Part shown: positions 52,513-63,443 of the stretch, one piece after another | Position numbering within the stretch: position 1 is the first letter of the stretch | Layout of the letters: each line of letters opens with the position of its first letter | DNA from: Deroplatys truncata | Lineage: Eukaryota; Arthropoda; Insecta; Mantodea; Mantidae | Length of the DNA: 64,000 nt | Direction: 5' to 3' | Assembly: GCA_030765065.1 (NCBI GenBank) | Contig: CM060977.1 | Span: forward strand, 97,543,795-97,607,794 | The notes under the pieces: model-generated | Database searches by the model: none | What the model saw: only the letters and a program-made list of their open reading frames with translations | Told to the model about the DNA's origin: nothing | Made by a program: the position numbers and the translations under genes

Positions 52513-53390
52513 TCATTGGTGCATGTGGATGTGCTGTAATGCGTCACTCGTAGCATCCCACACGTGTTTGATAGGATTTAAATCAGGGGAACGGGCAGGC
52601 AAGTCCATTCGCCAAATGTCCTTTCGTTCCAAGACATCCTCCACCTGCACTTTTCGATGCAGTCGCGCATTGTCATCCATAAAAATGAAGTCAGGACCGA
52701 CTGCACCCCTGCACATGGGGAAGGAGTACAGTATCACAATAACGTTGACCAGTGAGCGTACCTGTTCAAAGATTTTGAGGTTGGTGCTTAGCATTATGTC
52801 TCCCCAAACCATAACAACCGGACCACCAAAACGATCTTGTTCAGGGATGTTCCTGGATTCATTACGTGTTTCCAGCTCTCGCCAGATGAGGGTACGTCGA
52901 GAATCACTACTTATACTGAATCTGCTCTCATCCCAGAAGAGCACGCGACCCTATTCCTCGTTGGTTCAATTTTAATGCTCTTGGAACCATCGCAAACGGT
53001 ACCGCCGATATGCTTATGTCAATGTAACACAACGCACTGGCCGTCGGGCAAAGAGACCACCTCTGTGTAGTTGCCGTGCTACTGTGTATCGTGAGATTGC
53101 GTGTTTTGCTGTCCTGTTAAATGCGGTTGCAATTGCACCCGCTGATTAGCGTGGATCCCTTCTTGCCTGTTGCACAATGTAGTGATAATCGGCTGCTGTA
53201 GTTGAGCGTGGTCTACCGCCACTTCTCCTTGGGACAGCAGTGTCTGTGGTTTGGAAGCTTCCCCATGCAGTGAAACAATGCTGTGAGCAGTTCCAAACTC
53301 CTGAGCAACACTCGTCACACTTCACCCTTGTTCCAGTTTCCCGATGATTCTTCCCCGTGTGAAGTCATCCAAATGATGTCTATGAGCCAT
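52513..53390 (-). pseudogene. Tc1-like transposase, catalytic Glu changed to Lys
   Basis: The minus strand starts at ATG 53390 ('MAHRHHLDDFTRGRIIGKLE'), meets an in-frame TGA after residue 22, resumes with 'SVTSVAQEFGTAHSIVS', and shifts frame several times before an open 143-codon C-terminal part (52944-52513). That part has 'FWDESRFSI' (first Asp), 'FGGPVVMVWGDI', 'FIFMDDNARLH' (second Asp) and 'ARSPDLNPIKHVWD', where Lys (AAA) replaces the catalytic Glu (GAA) of the DD34E motif. The protein is dead by several independent changes. Confidence 0.85.
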
Positions 53391-53599
53391 GTTGCAATGA
53401 ATAACACCACTACAGTGCACCGTAGCAGCTCGCTAATTGCCACACACCGTCTTTTGTCCTGGTTCGTCAACTGCCCCGTGTTGCGGGACCAGACCCATTT
53501 GGCACTATAGGCTCGCTGCACTCACGCCATGTGACGTCCAGCTTTCTATGTGCGTGTGAGAGACCTCTGGCAATGTGCTGAAATTAACTATACTTTTTA

Positions 53600-53665
53600 G
53601 AGACCTTAGCCTAAAGTTCATATATTTTTAATATAGAGGCAACTGAAAAATGAAATAAATTACAA
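53600..53665 (-). repeat. SINE-B-like fragment
   Basis: 'tttttaatatagaggcaactgaaaaatgaaat' resembles the 'tttttaatatagagtcagctgaaaaattcaat' of SINE-B at 47128. It lies just outside the right end of the Tc1-like element. Confidence 0.4.
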
Positions 53666-54070
53666 ATCTTGTTAGTTGCCAATTAAAAAATATTGGTTCA
53701 CTGATCGCTAATACTAACAATTTTCTTTATTTATACAATTACTAACATTTCCAGCTACCGAAGTTGATAGCCCGTATAAGCAATATCCATTAACGTTTGG
53801 TCCTTTGTGTCGTGACCATCTACATGTGCATTGCTCGGAAAGAAATATTCACAGCATTTGTCTCATTTTACATTAGTATTCTGTGGAGTCCAACCATTTT
53901 CTACTCCTTACGTTCTCAACCATAAGTCAAGGCAATGTATTTTTGTAACTGCAATGTGCTCGTATCCAATTACAAGAGTCCTTTAAATTTTTTTTTAATC
54001 CTTTGGTTATGTATGAAATGAAATACGGTGGTGTTTAATAGCCCCGTGTGCGTCAGAAAGACGCGTCCGG

Positions 54071-54075
<5 letters not shown>
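53666..54075. other. No recognised feature
   Basis: Unassigned spacer. Confidence 0.4.

Positions 54076-54112
<37 letters not shown>
54076..54112. repeat. (GT)n microsatellite
   Basis: About 18 GT units. Confidence 0.95.
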
Positions 54113-54115
<3 letters not shown>

Positions 54116-54924
54116 GATTCCTTTTAGGTTTCTACACCATCACATTGATTTTGGCCAAACTTGGCACAGATAACTTTTGACACATGACGAAAATTACACT
54201 CCAGCTTAGAATTCGAAATTCCGCCCCATTTCACAGAATTGTTTATTTAAGTTTATGTTATCCCTACATGATGCTCGCAAGAACATCTTTATCTTTCTTA
54301 ACAGTGATCACAATAGATTGAACACTGCCAACATGACAATAATAATTACTAAGACTTTCGAAGCTTCACAAAATAACAAAGCAAAAGTAAATTAACATAT
54401 TCGTTGATCTCCTCTCTGATATTATTCATGGAGTAACAATGCAGTTGAATAAATAATTAGTTATAACACCTGTGACTATGCTTGCTGAAATTTAAATGCG
54501 CTGCAGTCACTTATTTGAGAAGTTCAACAAACTTCCCTACTGCATTATTATATTAGACTGTGATAACAGCATCAAAGCAAACAAAATACCATTTCTTATT
54601 CTTCTTTATTTTAATACGATTGTTTACTGTGTATGGGTATAAAACAACACAAAACGATTCAGCATAATTACATTGACTACAAATATCTCTATGGTGCTGA
54701 AACATTGCCAACATAAGAGTAATAAATATATCTAAGTTCATATCCATTCATTCTGCGATCAGACTCCGCTGTTCGGATACTTATTTTGTCCGTCTAGTGT
54801 TTTCTTAGTTGTTTAATTATGTTGGTTACTGAGACAGGGTTAAATTTGCGTAACTCAAACTACTTTATTTCTTTCCTAATGATATTTTCTCTATAAAAAG
54901 CAACGAGGCAGCCGATTTCAGCTC
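54113..54924. other. No recognised feature
   Basis: AT-rich sequence of about 800 bp, with nothing recognised. Confidence 0.4.
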
Positions 54925-55770
54925 TCAACATGGGAAAGAAGAAGATTACCAGCTCTACAGCTGCTAAGCAACCCCCCCCCGAAAGCGAAAGGAAGATATC
55001 TACGTAGCCGAAGAATTTCTTCCTGCCACTTCGCCGCCGCAAGCCGAAGCAACCAGCGCAGTTTACCGCACACCATCACTTCGCTTCTCCGCCGTTGTCC
55101 GGGGTGTGCATCGCCAACTCCCGGTAACCCTGCTACTGAACGCCGCACAGCGCTTCTGGTCGCCTGCGGCCAGGGACACGAGAATCAGGAACGAGTTCTA
55201 ACACAGCTGGTTAGTTTAAAATTCCTGGAGGAGGTCGAGTACTCCACTGCTTTGGGTGCAGGGCTGCCCCTCTTAGGTCAAATTCTGCTGCTTGAGGCTA
55301 GCCGCAATTTTCGCCATACGCCATGTCGCCGCCGCTGCTAGTACGCTCATCTCCCCACCGCCTGTGACGCCGCACACCGCTGCCACTACTGCGGGAATGA
55401 GTCTCTCACCGCCGACTGCAGGGCACACGACCTCACACATCGCCACCGCTTCTGCGCCTCTTGCGGAGGCCAGGGGCACTACACCGACAGACGTGGCCAC
55501 TGCATCCGCGCCGAGATCCACGACACAGAACTTCACACCGCCTCTCCAAGCTCAGGAGCCGTACATCACACCCGACGCTGTCCTGTACCACTCCAGAAGT
55601 TGAAGGATATACAGGCGGAACTGATGCATCTCTAGGAGTAGATCACATCCCTGGAGGAGGATGTCTCCGAAATCCGGTTAGATATCAACCCTCACCAAGA
55701 CTCTGACACTCCCAGATTTCCGATCATCACCTCAGTGATGCTGGCAAAAAAGTGACTTACTTAAACACAA
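54925..55770 (+). pseudogene. LINE ORF1-like fragment with zinc knuckles
   Basis: GC-rich island unlike its surroundings. It opens at 54930 with a basic 'MGKKKITSST' start, and another frame includes 'RTPSLRFSAVVRGVHRQLPV'. One frame (about 55200-55635, interrupted by TAG at 55339) has 'CHYCGNESLTADCRAH' and 'FCASCGGQGHYTDRRGHC', Cys/His spacing like the zinc knuckles of LINE ORF1 or gag proteins, followed by a coiled-coil-like 'LKDIQAELMHL' and, after a stop, 'ITSLEEDVSEIRLDI'. No reverse transcriptase follows. Frame changes and stops mark a dead copy. The clade is not certain. Confidence 0.55.
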
Positions 55771-56529
55771 CAATTAGAAAGTACGTCAAGGAGGAAGTGG
55801 CAGTTCTCCAGACGATGCTAGACGAAAGAATACCGACGCCGACATTCAACCAGCTTTCGGCTTCAAAGACTCTTGGTGGCAGGTTTGGCCGCTAGGTAAT
55901 CACATATAACTACCTCCTGGACACCTTCACCCTATACTTCCTATATCTACCACACACCCTAAATTTGCAAGGTCGTAAGTAGCGCTCCGGCCATGCCTAC
56001 GTCCTGGCTCCTTTTTTCGCCTGGCTTAAGCCCAGTAGGCCGGCCAATATATCCGTCCCCGGAATGCGCAGGTGCAATAGCGGTACTGCTTGATACTCTC
56101 ACTGAATTCCTCTTCTTCCTTCCTTCCTTCCTTCCGCTTTTTCTTCCGGTAGAGGAGTTTTCAGTGGATATGCCGAATACTGGAGAGTCCCACACTCTCC
56201 TCCCGACTCCCAACGGGGCTGGAGTAGTAATTAAATCATTTTCTCCTCCAATGGAAAAAATTATGACAACGTGGATGTCGCTCACCTGTCACGAGTTTAA
56301 AAGGTCACCCCTGCAACATCCAGTAAATCAGCTAGTATTAATATACATCTTATAGTCGTTACCATAGGGTTGCTATTTATTCTTTCGAAAATATACATGC
56401 GGTTTTTGTTTGCATACTCTGGTTTTACAATTTTGCCAGTGCCCTTTCAATGATATTTACAGATCAATGTAAAGCACAAGAATTAATTTACTCCCTCGGG
56501 TTCCTGTAGAACCAGTTAGTGTTGCAACT
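55771..56529. other. No recognised feature
   Basis: Contains a short (CTTC)n run at 56116-56135 and opposite-strand frames of 120 and 108 codons (55959-56355) without a motif. It may include more of the retroposon from 54.9 kb, but nothing proves this. Confidence 0.35.
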
Positions 56530-56795
56530 AAATTCAATGGAGAAAAATGTAAAGGGGTATTCACAGGATATTCATAAAAAATTCAAGATACTTGTATTGT
56601 TAGTCATCAAAATACCTTAAACAATTTAATTTATATCCAAAGTCCTTACGGGCATTCTTCAGAAAGTAAAAGATTATTAATATTATTTGATTCAAAGTTT
56701 GGGGATATTTTCTTGAAAAACATCCGTGTCTCATAATGGAAGATGCTTAGCTTAAATACCAAGTTTGGCATTCATCCAAAACCTCGTTTTTATTG
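56530..56795 (-). repeat. Family A fragment, minus strand
   Basis: Contains 'gaaaaattcaagatacttgtattg', 'tttggggatattttcttgaaaaacatccgtgtctca' and 'cttaaataccaagtttggcattcatcc'. It faces the next copy head to head. Confidence 0.6.
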
Positions 56796-56814
56796 TCTAC
56801 TACATCCTACGGAG

Positions 56815-57415
56815 AGCAGAGAAAGTAGGTATTGCATAGCAGAAATTTGTAATTGGAAGCACTCGTTTTAAGGTTCCAGAATGAAAAAGAGAATCTTTAT
56901 GTGCGCGTGAGTGTCTCTCTGTGAAAGTAATAAGTCAAGAAAAATGTCGGATAAATACCAAATTTGAGTATAAATATCAATTTTTTTATTTTCGATCTTC
57001 TCAAAATTAGCCATAACGATTTGATTAAGTTCCCCGTGTTTAAAATATTTACATGAAAATTAAATTGTATATCTTGAATTTTTTAGGAATAGCTTGTGAA
57101 CCCCTCTTCATTCGGAAGACATTTTATATAATTTTGTAAAACTGGTAAACCATATGAAAAAGACAAGACATACTACACAGAAAGTGTATATATCTTTAAA
57201 GCCCGCAATTTATAACAAATAATTTATTGTGTTATCAGCCGTTTCTGGATATATCTGTTTTTATCGTTTTGAATTTTCAATACTTTGTCTATTTTTTAAA
57301 GTTGCGTCAGCATTCAGTTGTTCCTTGCGATGTCATGGAAAGAGTATGGAATTTTTGGGCCAGCATATAGCGAGCCGGTTGTTAATCATCCGAGTATCAT
57401 TTCAGTTTTCTCTAT
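56815..57415 (+). repeat. Family A repeat, truncated
   Basis: Starts 'gagcagagaaagtaggtattgc', then 'gtgcgcgtgagtgtctc', 'tgtcggataaataccaaatttg', 'tatcttgaattttttaggaatagcttgtgaacccctcttcattcgg' and 'cagttgttccttgcgatgtcatgg'. The 3' end is missing. Confidence 0.65.
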
Positions 57416-58194
57416 TCACCTTCTACTTTCAACGAAATAGTGGTCAGTCTAATTCTGCAAAACTTGCACCACTGGTTTGGTTTCTCAGAGGGAAAAGTTG
57501 CCTTGAAAAGCGACTATTGCGTAGCAGGTAGGAAACTTGCAAACATTCACCAACATACAAATTAACAATTTATTTTAAAGTGATATATCCGTTAACAATG
57601 CTTTAGTCAGCTTGCTTTACCATTTTGTTTTACAAAATAATATGCTTAAAATATAATGTGAAATTCTCTTTCGCTTTTCTACATTTAAATTGCCATCTGA
57701 ATTTAAAGATTTTTCCAAAGAGCAAGGAATACAACAAAGTTACATAAATGCAAAAACATAAATGCTTCTCCCGCACAAGAATTTAGAAAATTACCAAGAG
57801 TTAAATGTTGAATTTCAAAAAGTTTACAGAAACAAATTTGAAGGTAATTTGGAAAGGCCGAAAGAATGACTCTTGGTGAAATATGCCGAAAAACTCGCTG
57901 TCACGATGTCTAGTTATTCCCGGCCCGGTCCCTGGCCGAAGAGCGACTACTGTGTCTTTCTGCCCAGGAGCTGCTGGAAACACGAGTCAGTGACGTGTCG
58001 CAAACCAGCCAATGATGATTTGTGCATGATGCTTTACATATTGAGGTGATGTCACTTTCTCTGTCGAAGAATGACGTCATCATCTCTGTAGCGTTGTGAC
58101 GTGATGGTTGCATAAGCCATGACTATGGTGGAGGCGAAAACGGCACAAACTTTATCTGAAATTACATGAGTGGATACAAAATTGGTAATTTGTA
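57416..58194. other. No recognised feature
   Basis: About 780 bp of unassigned sequence; small frames only. Confidence 0.4.
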
Positions 58195-58328
58195 GAGAAA
58201 GTCATGTGGATTGATTACTTTTGATATTTTTTATTCAGGGAGTGTCAAAGAGTGTGTTTCCGAGAAATGTCGCTATAAAATTCTTGGGTGGAATGTATTA
58301 CTCCCTCTACCTATTAAAGGTAAGTAGT
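58195..58328 (-). repeat. Family A terminal pieces, rearranged
   Basis: A plus-strand 3' end ('gtagagaaagtcatgtggattg') is followed by the minus-strand 5' part ('ttattcagggagtgtcaaagagtgtgtttccgag', 'ttgggtggaatgtattactccctctacc'). The centre is deleted. Confidence 0.6.
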
Positions 58329-58334
58329 AACCGA

Positions 58335-58815
58335 GGGAGTTAGCTCCGTGGTAAAGCGCGAGGTATAGCATTGGGAGTCTGCATTCGATTCTTTGTGCTG
58401 GTCACTCTGATCATGGATTTTTCGTGGTCTTCGCTAATTGGAGAGTGGCCTCTCTTCTACCGGAAACTTTCTTGCTCTCATTTCCTATAATTTCACTTTC
58501 CCTTTCATGTTTCAGACAGGTTTAGGGGCTGTGCAGTGTAGGTCATTGTCGAACAGATGACGCGGAACGTTGGAAAGTTCTTCTTGGCCGTGTCAGATGC
58601 CAACCTTCTCTGATTCTCCCACCGAGTTTTCCCCGGTTTCGCCAGTGTGACGCCTTCTCTGGGAAACCCGCCTGTGTGACCGGACCATCCAGCTTGGAAT
58701 CCTTAGAGATCTCTACGCATCTATGTCGGCCGGTCTGATTGCGGCCTACATCCACCTGAGGATCCGTCACTTCAACCATTTCTCCTCGCTGTGGTAAGCA
58801 CAAACGTCCCCCTTC
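58335..58815 (+). repeat. tRNA-derived SINE (SINE-T family)
   Basis: The head 'ccgagggagttagctccgtgg' is followed by 'taaagcgcgaggtatagcattgggagtc' and a weak B-box (GCATTCGATTC). The body includes 'tcatggatttttcgtggtc' and 'gtttaggggctgtgcagtgtaggtc', as in the copy at 21734. Confidence 0.65.
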
Positions 58816-58979
58816 ATCTCCTGCCATAGGTGATAAGTAAGCAGCAGAGAAAGTAAAAGGCATACAAGTTAAAAGATATGGAGAAAACAGGAGGCCCCTG
58901 AAACTGGGGTAGAGTGCCGTACACGGACCAATCGGCCCCTGAGGGTGATACTGAAAAGTTTTAGAAAAATATACAAGGA

Positions 58980-60115
58980 TTAGTTTTAAAAATTCAAATC
59001 ATTTTATACTTTTTAAAAAGATTCCCTTTTATCATCAATACACTTATGCATTTATGAAACCAGTCCCTAAAGCAATGATGCCACTTCCTGACACACTTCA
59101 GAACCCAGGTTTTTATAATGCTCCACTGCTTCGTTTTATGAAGAAAAGTGATTCCACGCATTTTATCTTTAATCTTTGGAAAATAGCAAATCACAAGGTA
59201 CTAGGTTAGTGCTGTATGGTGGGGGTTCATGGTGTCGACCTTTGGGGCATCCAGATGTTGAAAGGACTTCAAAGAATGGCCAAGTAATGAACAATGTGAA
59301 CTTTTAATAACGGATATCTCAAAACGGCTTATGCTACAAAAATACTTATTTGAAATAAATTCTATGTTTTAAAGAGATCTACATTTTTTGTGTAGCACGT
59401 TCTCGTCTATGCGATGATGCGTTGTCATGATGTAGCATTATTTTTTTGTTTTGTTTCAGGCGGTTTTCACGAACTTTTTAAAAATGTTGCGGTAAACAGA
59501 CATTTGTGTACAATCAGCTTTATCGGTGTCTATCTTCTAATGCTATTAGCAGATGGCCCGTTTTATAAAACAAAACTAGCAACCATCTTCTTACCAGCAC
59601 TGCGAATTCGTTGCAGTTTTGTAGGCTTAATTCTGTTCGAAAGACCCATTTGGCCGATTGAATTTTCTTTACAGGATCATAACAAATACAAGATTCTTCA
59701 GCATTAGCATGTTCAAAACAAATTTGAAATGCCACCTTAGAATTTTTCCAGAGGTTTTCTGCACCAATCAATGCGTTATTTTTGAACGGGAATGTTTATG
59801 TAGAATCCATTGACAACAAGGTTTTCTCAAGCCTAACTGTTGGTGTACAATGTTTTATAATGGACTCATACCAATGCCCAACATCGACCGAATAAATTCA
59901 TAAGATGTCCTTTGATCGTGTTTAAGCTTGCTGTAATAGTGGCAATATTTTGATTAGTAACAACAGTTCTTGGGAGTCTTTCACGAAATTCATCACTAAG
60001 AAAGAACCAATTTCTTTAGAATTTGCCGTACAATTATAAATTGTTACCTGAGATAGGACTTCTTCGCCAAATGACGATCTTCATACTGTTTAGGCGTCAA
60101 TGGCGATTTAAAGTT
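58980..60115 (-). pseudogene. Mariner-type transposase, nearly full length, dead
   Basis: Read from 60115 downwards on the minus strand. The N-terminal HTH and linker part ends near 59860. The middle has 'CYDPVKKIQSAKWVFRTELS' and 'FYKTGHLLIALEDRHR', the region after the first catalytic Asp. The C-terminus at 59240-58990 has 'YFPKIKDKMRGITFLHKT', 'WHHCFRDWFHKCI'. The third catalytic Asp position is lost (VIC where PCD is usual), and there are stops. A family A fragment (59256-59430) interrupts it between middle and C-terminus. It belongs to the same mariner family as 7610-7985. Confidence 0.8.
59256..59430 (-). repeat. Family A fragment inside mariner
   Basis: 'ttttaataacggatatctcaaaacggcttatgctac', 'atttgaaataaattctatgttttaaagagatctacattttttgtgtagcacg' match the minus orientation of family A. 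It lies within the transposase relic. Confidence 0.65.
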
Positions 60116-60299
60116 CGTAAAAAGCTGTAACACGGAAACTTTCTTTAGTCAAATTCAATTTTGGATGAAGAGAGAATCTTTAACAAACTATTACCAAAAT
60201 CGAACAAACTACACGGCAAAAGTAGAAAGTAACTGTAAAATATAAACAAATTTAAATTTAATTTGCATTTAGAAACATGACATTCTAAACGTTTAGTAC

Positions 60300-60775
60300 C
60301 GTGACGCCCTGGAGGGTGGAATGAAAGGAGATACCGAAGGGCGATCAGATATGGATGACGATGGGCGTAAGCACAGAGGGGTCCATAATATTTCCAGATT
60401 GAACGCCTTCAACGCCGCCTGAGTTCACTCAATTGAGCCCCGAGCTTCCAGGTGTCCCCCGAAGGAGCTCCCGCCCGAAAACTCCCAGAGACGGGTTTCA
60501 GCCAAGCAGTCCCTGAACGACGTGGGGATGAAGCTTCTACAGACATCACAGCCACCGCCCTGTCAAACACTGCCGCCTGGTTCTACAACTCGTAAACAGA
60601 TGACAAGGAAGCTAATTGCAGAAAATGTGGGCAGGAGAGTCGTGGTAGAAGACGAACCACCCCAGCATTCGCCTACCGACCCCGGCAAACCACGAAAAAC
60701 CCATAGGTCAGAGCGGGCGTTCGCCGAGGATTGGACTCTTGAATGCGAGTCACCTCGCGCAGTAGTAAAAAGTAT
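60300..60775 (-). repeat. tRNA-derived SINE (SINE-T family), minus strand
   Basis: The head at about 60770 is degraded ('gcgcgaggtgactcgcattc'). Then come 'ccgacc/tatgggtttttcgtggtttgccgg' and 'ggtcggtaggcgaatgctggggtgg', followed by a body that matches 13110-13625 ('cgtggtagaagacgaaccaccccagc' reversed). A 121-codon plus frame (60522-60887) is a shadow. Confidence 0.65.
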
Positions 60776-61324
60776 AAGGGAGCAACATGAACATTTGTAT
60801 CAAAGAATCGCTGAAGCATATAATTCGAATATTAGGTTTTATTCACAGACCAATTCAAAACCACGTACTTTTTACTTCACGTTATAGTGAATCAGCGCGG
60901 ATCATGTCTATATGTGTTTGTTTCTTTAAATTACATTTCATCAGGGTTCATAGAAACACAGGGGACTAGTTTGGTAGCCAATTATCCTTTAAGAGAGAAT
61001 CTGAATTAGCCATAGGAAGTGAACGTGTGTGGCAATTTTGAAAGCTAATTACCGAAGCAAGGAATGACATAAATCTGAAATGGAATACACATCCCAATTG
61101 CTATGCCGAAATGCACATGCAAGATCCCAGAGCGTGACAAATTATCACCTTCGTGCAATGTTGTCTAACACAGAACATGCGCTGTGAAGTCCCTTCTAAT
61201 TTCACAAACTCAGACGTGTATCTTTTGATTAAATGTAAATTATGTTTACACTGGGATGCACTTGTATTACCACATATGCAATTCATGTTTAAGTAGAATG
61301 CTTTATTTAAACTTTATCTATAGT
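60776..61324. other. No recognised feature
   Basis: Unassigned spacer of about 550 bp. Confidence 0.4.
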
Positions 61325-62245
61325 TAGTAGAGAAAGTAATACTTCCACCCAAAAATTCTACATCACATTTCGCTAGAAATGCATGTTTTGGGCATCCCCA
61401 ATAAAAAAACAATTTTAGAAAAATATAATGTCCTACATTCACATTACCTTCTCCAACCTCTATAATTTACTAGTGGGTACATAAACTATTCTTACTAAAG
61501 CTTATTTTGCTGTCCACTAAATTTCAATTCAAATAAACTTATACACAAATAGTTACAGTACACACTTTGTTATAGATACACAGGAACAACGATACTCAAA
61601 TTTTTAAGGACAGGACGTTATATACTGGCCTTAACATTCCATACTGTTTCCATGACAACTGAATTTTGCAGTACTTAACCGAACTGAACAATTCGAACCT
61701 CTCAGAAATGGATTATGCCCTCCCCCAAAAGTTATTTGAATTTAATAACTTGTGTCTTTTAAACAATCTACATTTTTTGTGTAATACGTTTACATTTATC
61801 GCTGAAGGTTTATCAGTTATAAAAGATTATACAAAATTTCTTCCAAATGAAGTGGATTTCAAGGCTATTTCTAGAAAATTCAAGATATACATTTTATTTG
61901 CAATGTAAATACCTTTAAATAATTGGTGTTTTAATAATAATTATTATAGCCACCTTTTTATGAAATAAAGTTTCCAAAGTCATCCGTGTTAAGGGTAGTC
62001 TGGGGTGGAGGATTTCATTGTAAATCTTCGTGTCGTATCTATCGAAGGTACAGAAGCTAAATACAAAGTTTGGTATTCATCATGCTTTTTGTTTTTGAGT
62101 TATGCTGTTGACACACGCACAGGAATCTTTTTGTAAAACTGCTTTTTTCTTATTCAGGAGCCTTCAAAGCACGTATTTCCGATGAAATTTTGTTTTGGGT
62201 GAAATTCAATACTTGCCCTTCTTACTATACGTAGTACAGAAACCA
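61325..62245 (-). repeat. Family A repeat, minus strand, with a plus 5' fragment in front
   Basis: 61325-61430 is a plus-oriented 5' fragment ('gtagagaaagtaatacttccacccaaaa', 'gcatgttttgggcatcccc'). From about 61430 a minus copy runs to 62245: 'cctacattcacattacctt', 'caacgatactcaaatttttaagg', 'agtctggggtggaggatttcattg', 'acaaagtttggtattcatc' and 'ttacttgcccttcttactatacgtag'-like end. Confidence 0.7.
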
Positions 62246-62813
62246 AAAAATCCGCGTGAATATTTGTGTGTGCGTGCGTGCGCACATAACTCAAAGACGT
62301 ATGGTAGGTTAAGTATTTCATTGACGTACCCCCTGTATTCTATGTTTCAGTATTCTTTTATTACTCCGGTTAAGTTTGAATATGGAAAGAGGTTCCAAAA
62401 AGGCTATGATGAACTTCTCTCCATTTATTAATGAAACTCTTATAGCAATGTTCACTAATCTTCAGTAAGCTTTTAATGAGTAATTAGTGTATTCACTGCT
62501 TCAGTAAATATTTTTATAGCTCGCAAGGCATGTTTAACCCTAACTCCCCAGTAAAATACTCATTATTAAGTTACTGAAAAAATTCATTAATTAAGTCTTA
62601 ATGATCCAATAATATCCGTAGTACAAAATGACAGAACGTTTGAAGTGGAATTTTTACACCTGGAATTACTTGAAAATAAAATCAGGAGAAATATCATTAA
62701 TCATTTAAGAAATAATCATTTTGAAAATTCTACTGATACAAATTTCATGAAACCTATCGTCTTAGTAAAGGTGTTAAAGTTTTAGAAGAAATGTATTTAT
62801 GTCATTATTTGGA
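62246..62813. other. No recognised feature
   Basis: AT-rich spacer of about 570 bp. Confidence 0.4.
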
Positions 62814-63443
62814 ATATTGTAACACCCCACGGGGGTGGTTACCCCCGCAGTAGGTGATTACACTAGGGGGGTTGGTAGCTCAGAGATAGGGGAGATGCGT
62901 CGGTACTGGGGTGGTAGGTAGGCCAGGGTGGCGTTCCAGGATGGGGGTATTTAAATAATGCACAGGGGATGCATTGACCCAATAAATTATATTGTTACTT
63001 TAAGTGTAAGTATATTCGGGCCCGTTGCTGGGTCACTCAGTTTGGGGTGAAGCCCCGGCAAATAAACAGAACTTAGAGTAGACGCATTCTTACCTGATTA
63101 ACTGGAGGCGATGTTACAGCGGCGATTCCCGCAATGTCTCAGACAAGGGTCTCGAGTCTGATTCAACAACTGACCTGACAGCTACTCTTTGATAACTGCA
63201 CCCGATTGCCTTTTGATAACTCTCTCGATTGCCCTTGGATAACTGCTCACTGACAACTGACAATCGACTACTCTTTGATAATTGCTCACGACCGAGTCAA
63301 AACCCTGTAGTATAAATACGTACAGAAGAGCTGACTCGGCGTTCCTTACCGTAGTCGTGTTATGGTAGCCCGGTTTCCACCCTTTCCGCTGGTTTACGAC
63401 ATATGCTGTAATACTCGGTGCTCAGCCTGGTCCGCTACAATAT
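62814..63443 (+). mobile_element. Solo LTR with 4-bp target duplication
   Basis: A 622-bp unit (62818-63439) from TGTAACACCCCACGG to ...GGTCCGCTACA, flanked by ATAT on both sides (62814-62817 and 63440-63443). It is GC-richer than its surroundings and contains a TATA-like 'agtataaatacg' near 63310, AATAAA at 62981 and 63061, and degenerate repeats of 'tttgataactgc..ccgattgcc' at 63185-63290. TG...CA ends plus a target duplication and no internal region identify a solo LTR, probably of a gypsy-type element. The plus orientation is inferred from the TG...CA ends being symmetrical and from the TATA position. Confidence 0.8.

Larger units (their letters stand above)
47351..53592 (-). mobile_element. 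Tc1-like element split by an LTR retrotransposon
   Basis: The right end (about 53560-53592) holds 'ctctggcaatgtgctg' before 'taactatactt'; reversed it resembles the left end 'tatacttgctgtgacactgccaag' at 47351-47375, giving a short imperfect inverted repeat. The transposase relic (52513-53390) is on the minus strand. The left ~100 bp (47351-47453) and right ~1.3 kb (52297-53592) are separated by the LTR element 47454-52296 with its AGAC duplication. The right part is firm; the left end is tentative. Confidence 0.55.

Noticed and set aside
55292..55706. 103- and 81-codon frames rich in Ala/Thr/Pro and Arg/His.
   Set aside because: They are the other two frames of the zinc-knuckle-like fragment in GC-rich DNA. 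The Cys/His spacing supports only one of the three.
55959..56355. Opposite-strand frames of 108 and 120 codons.
   Set aside because: They cross a CTTC microsatellite, have no recognised motif and are mirror images in codon openness.
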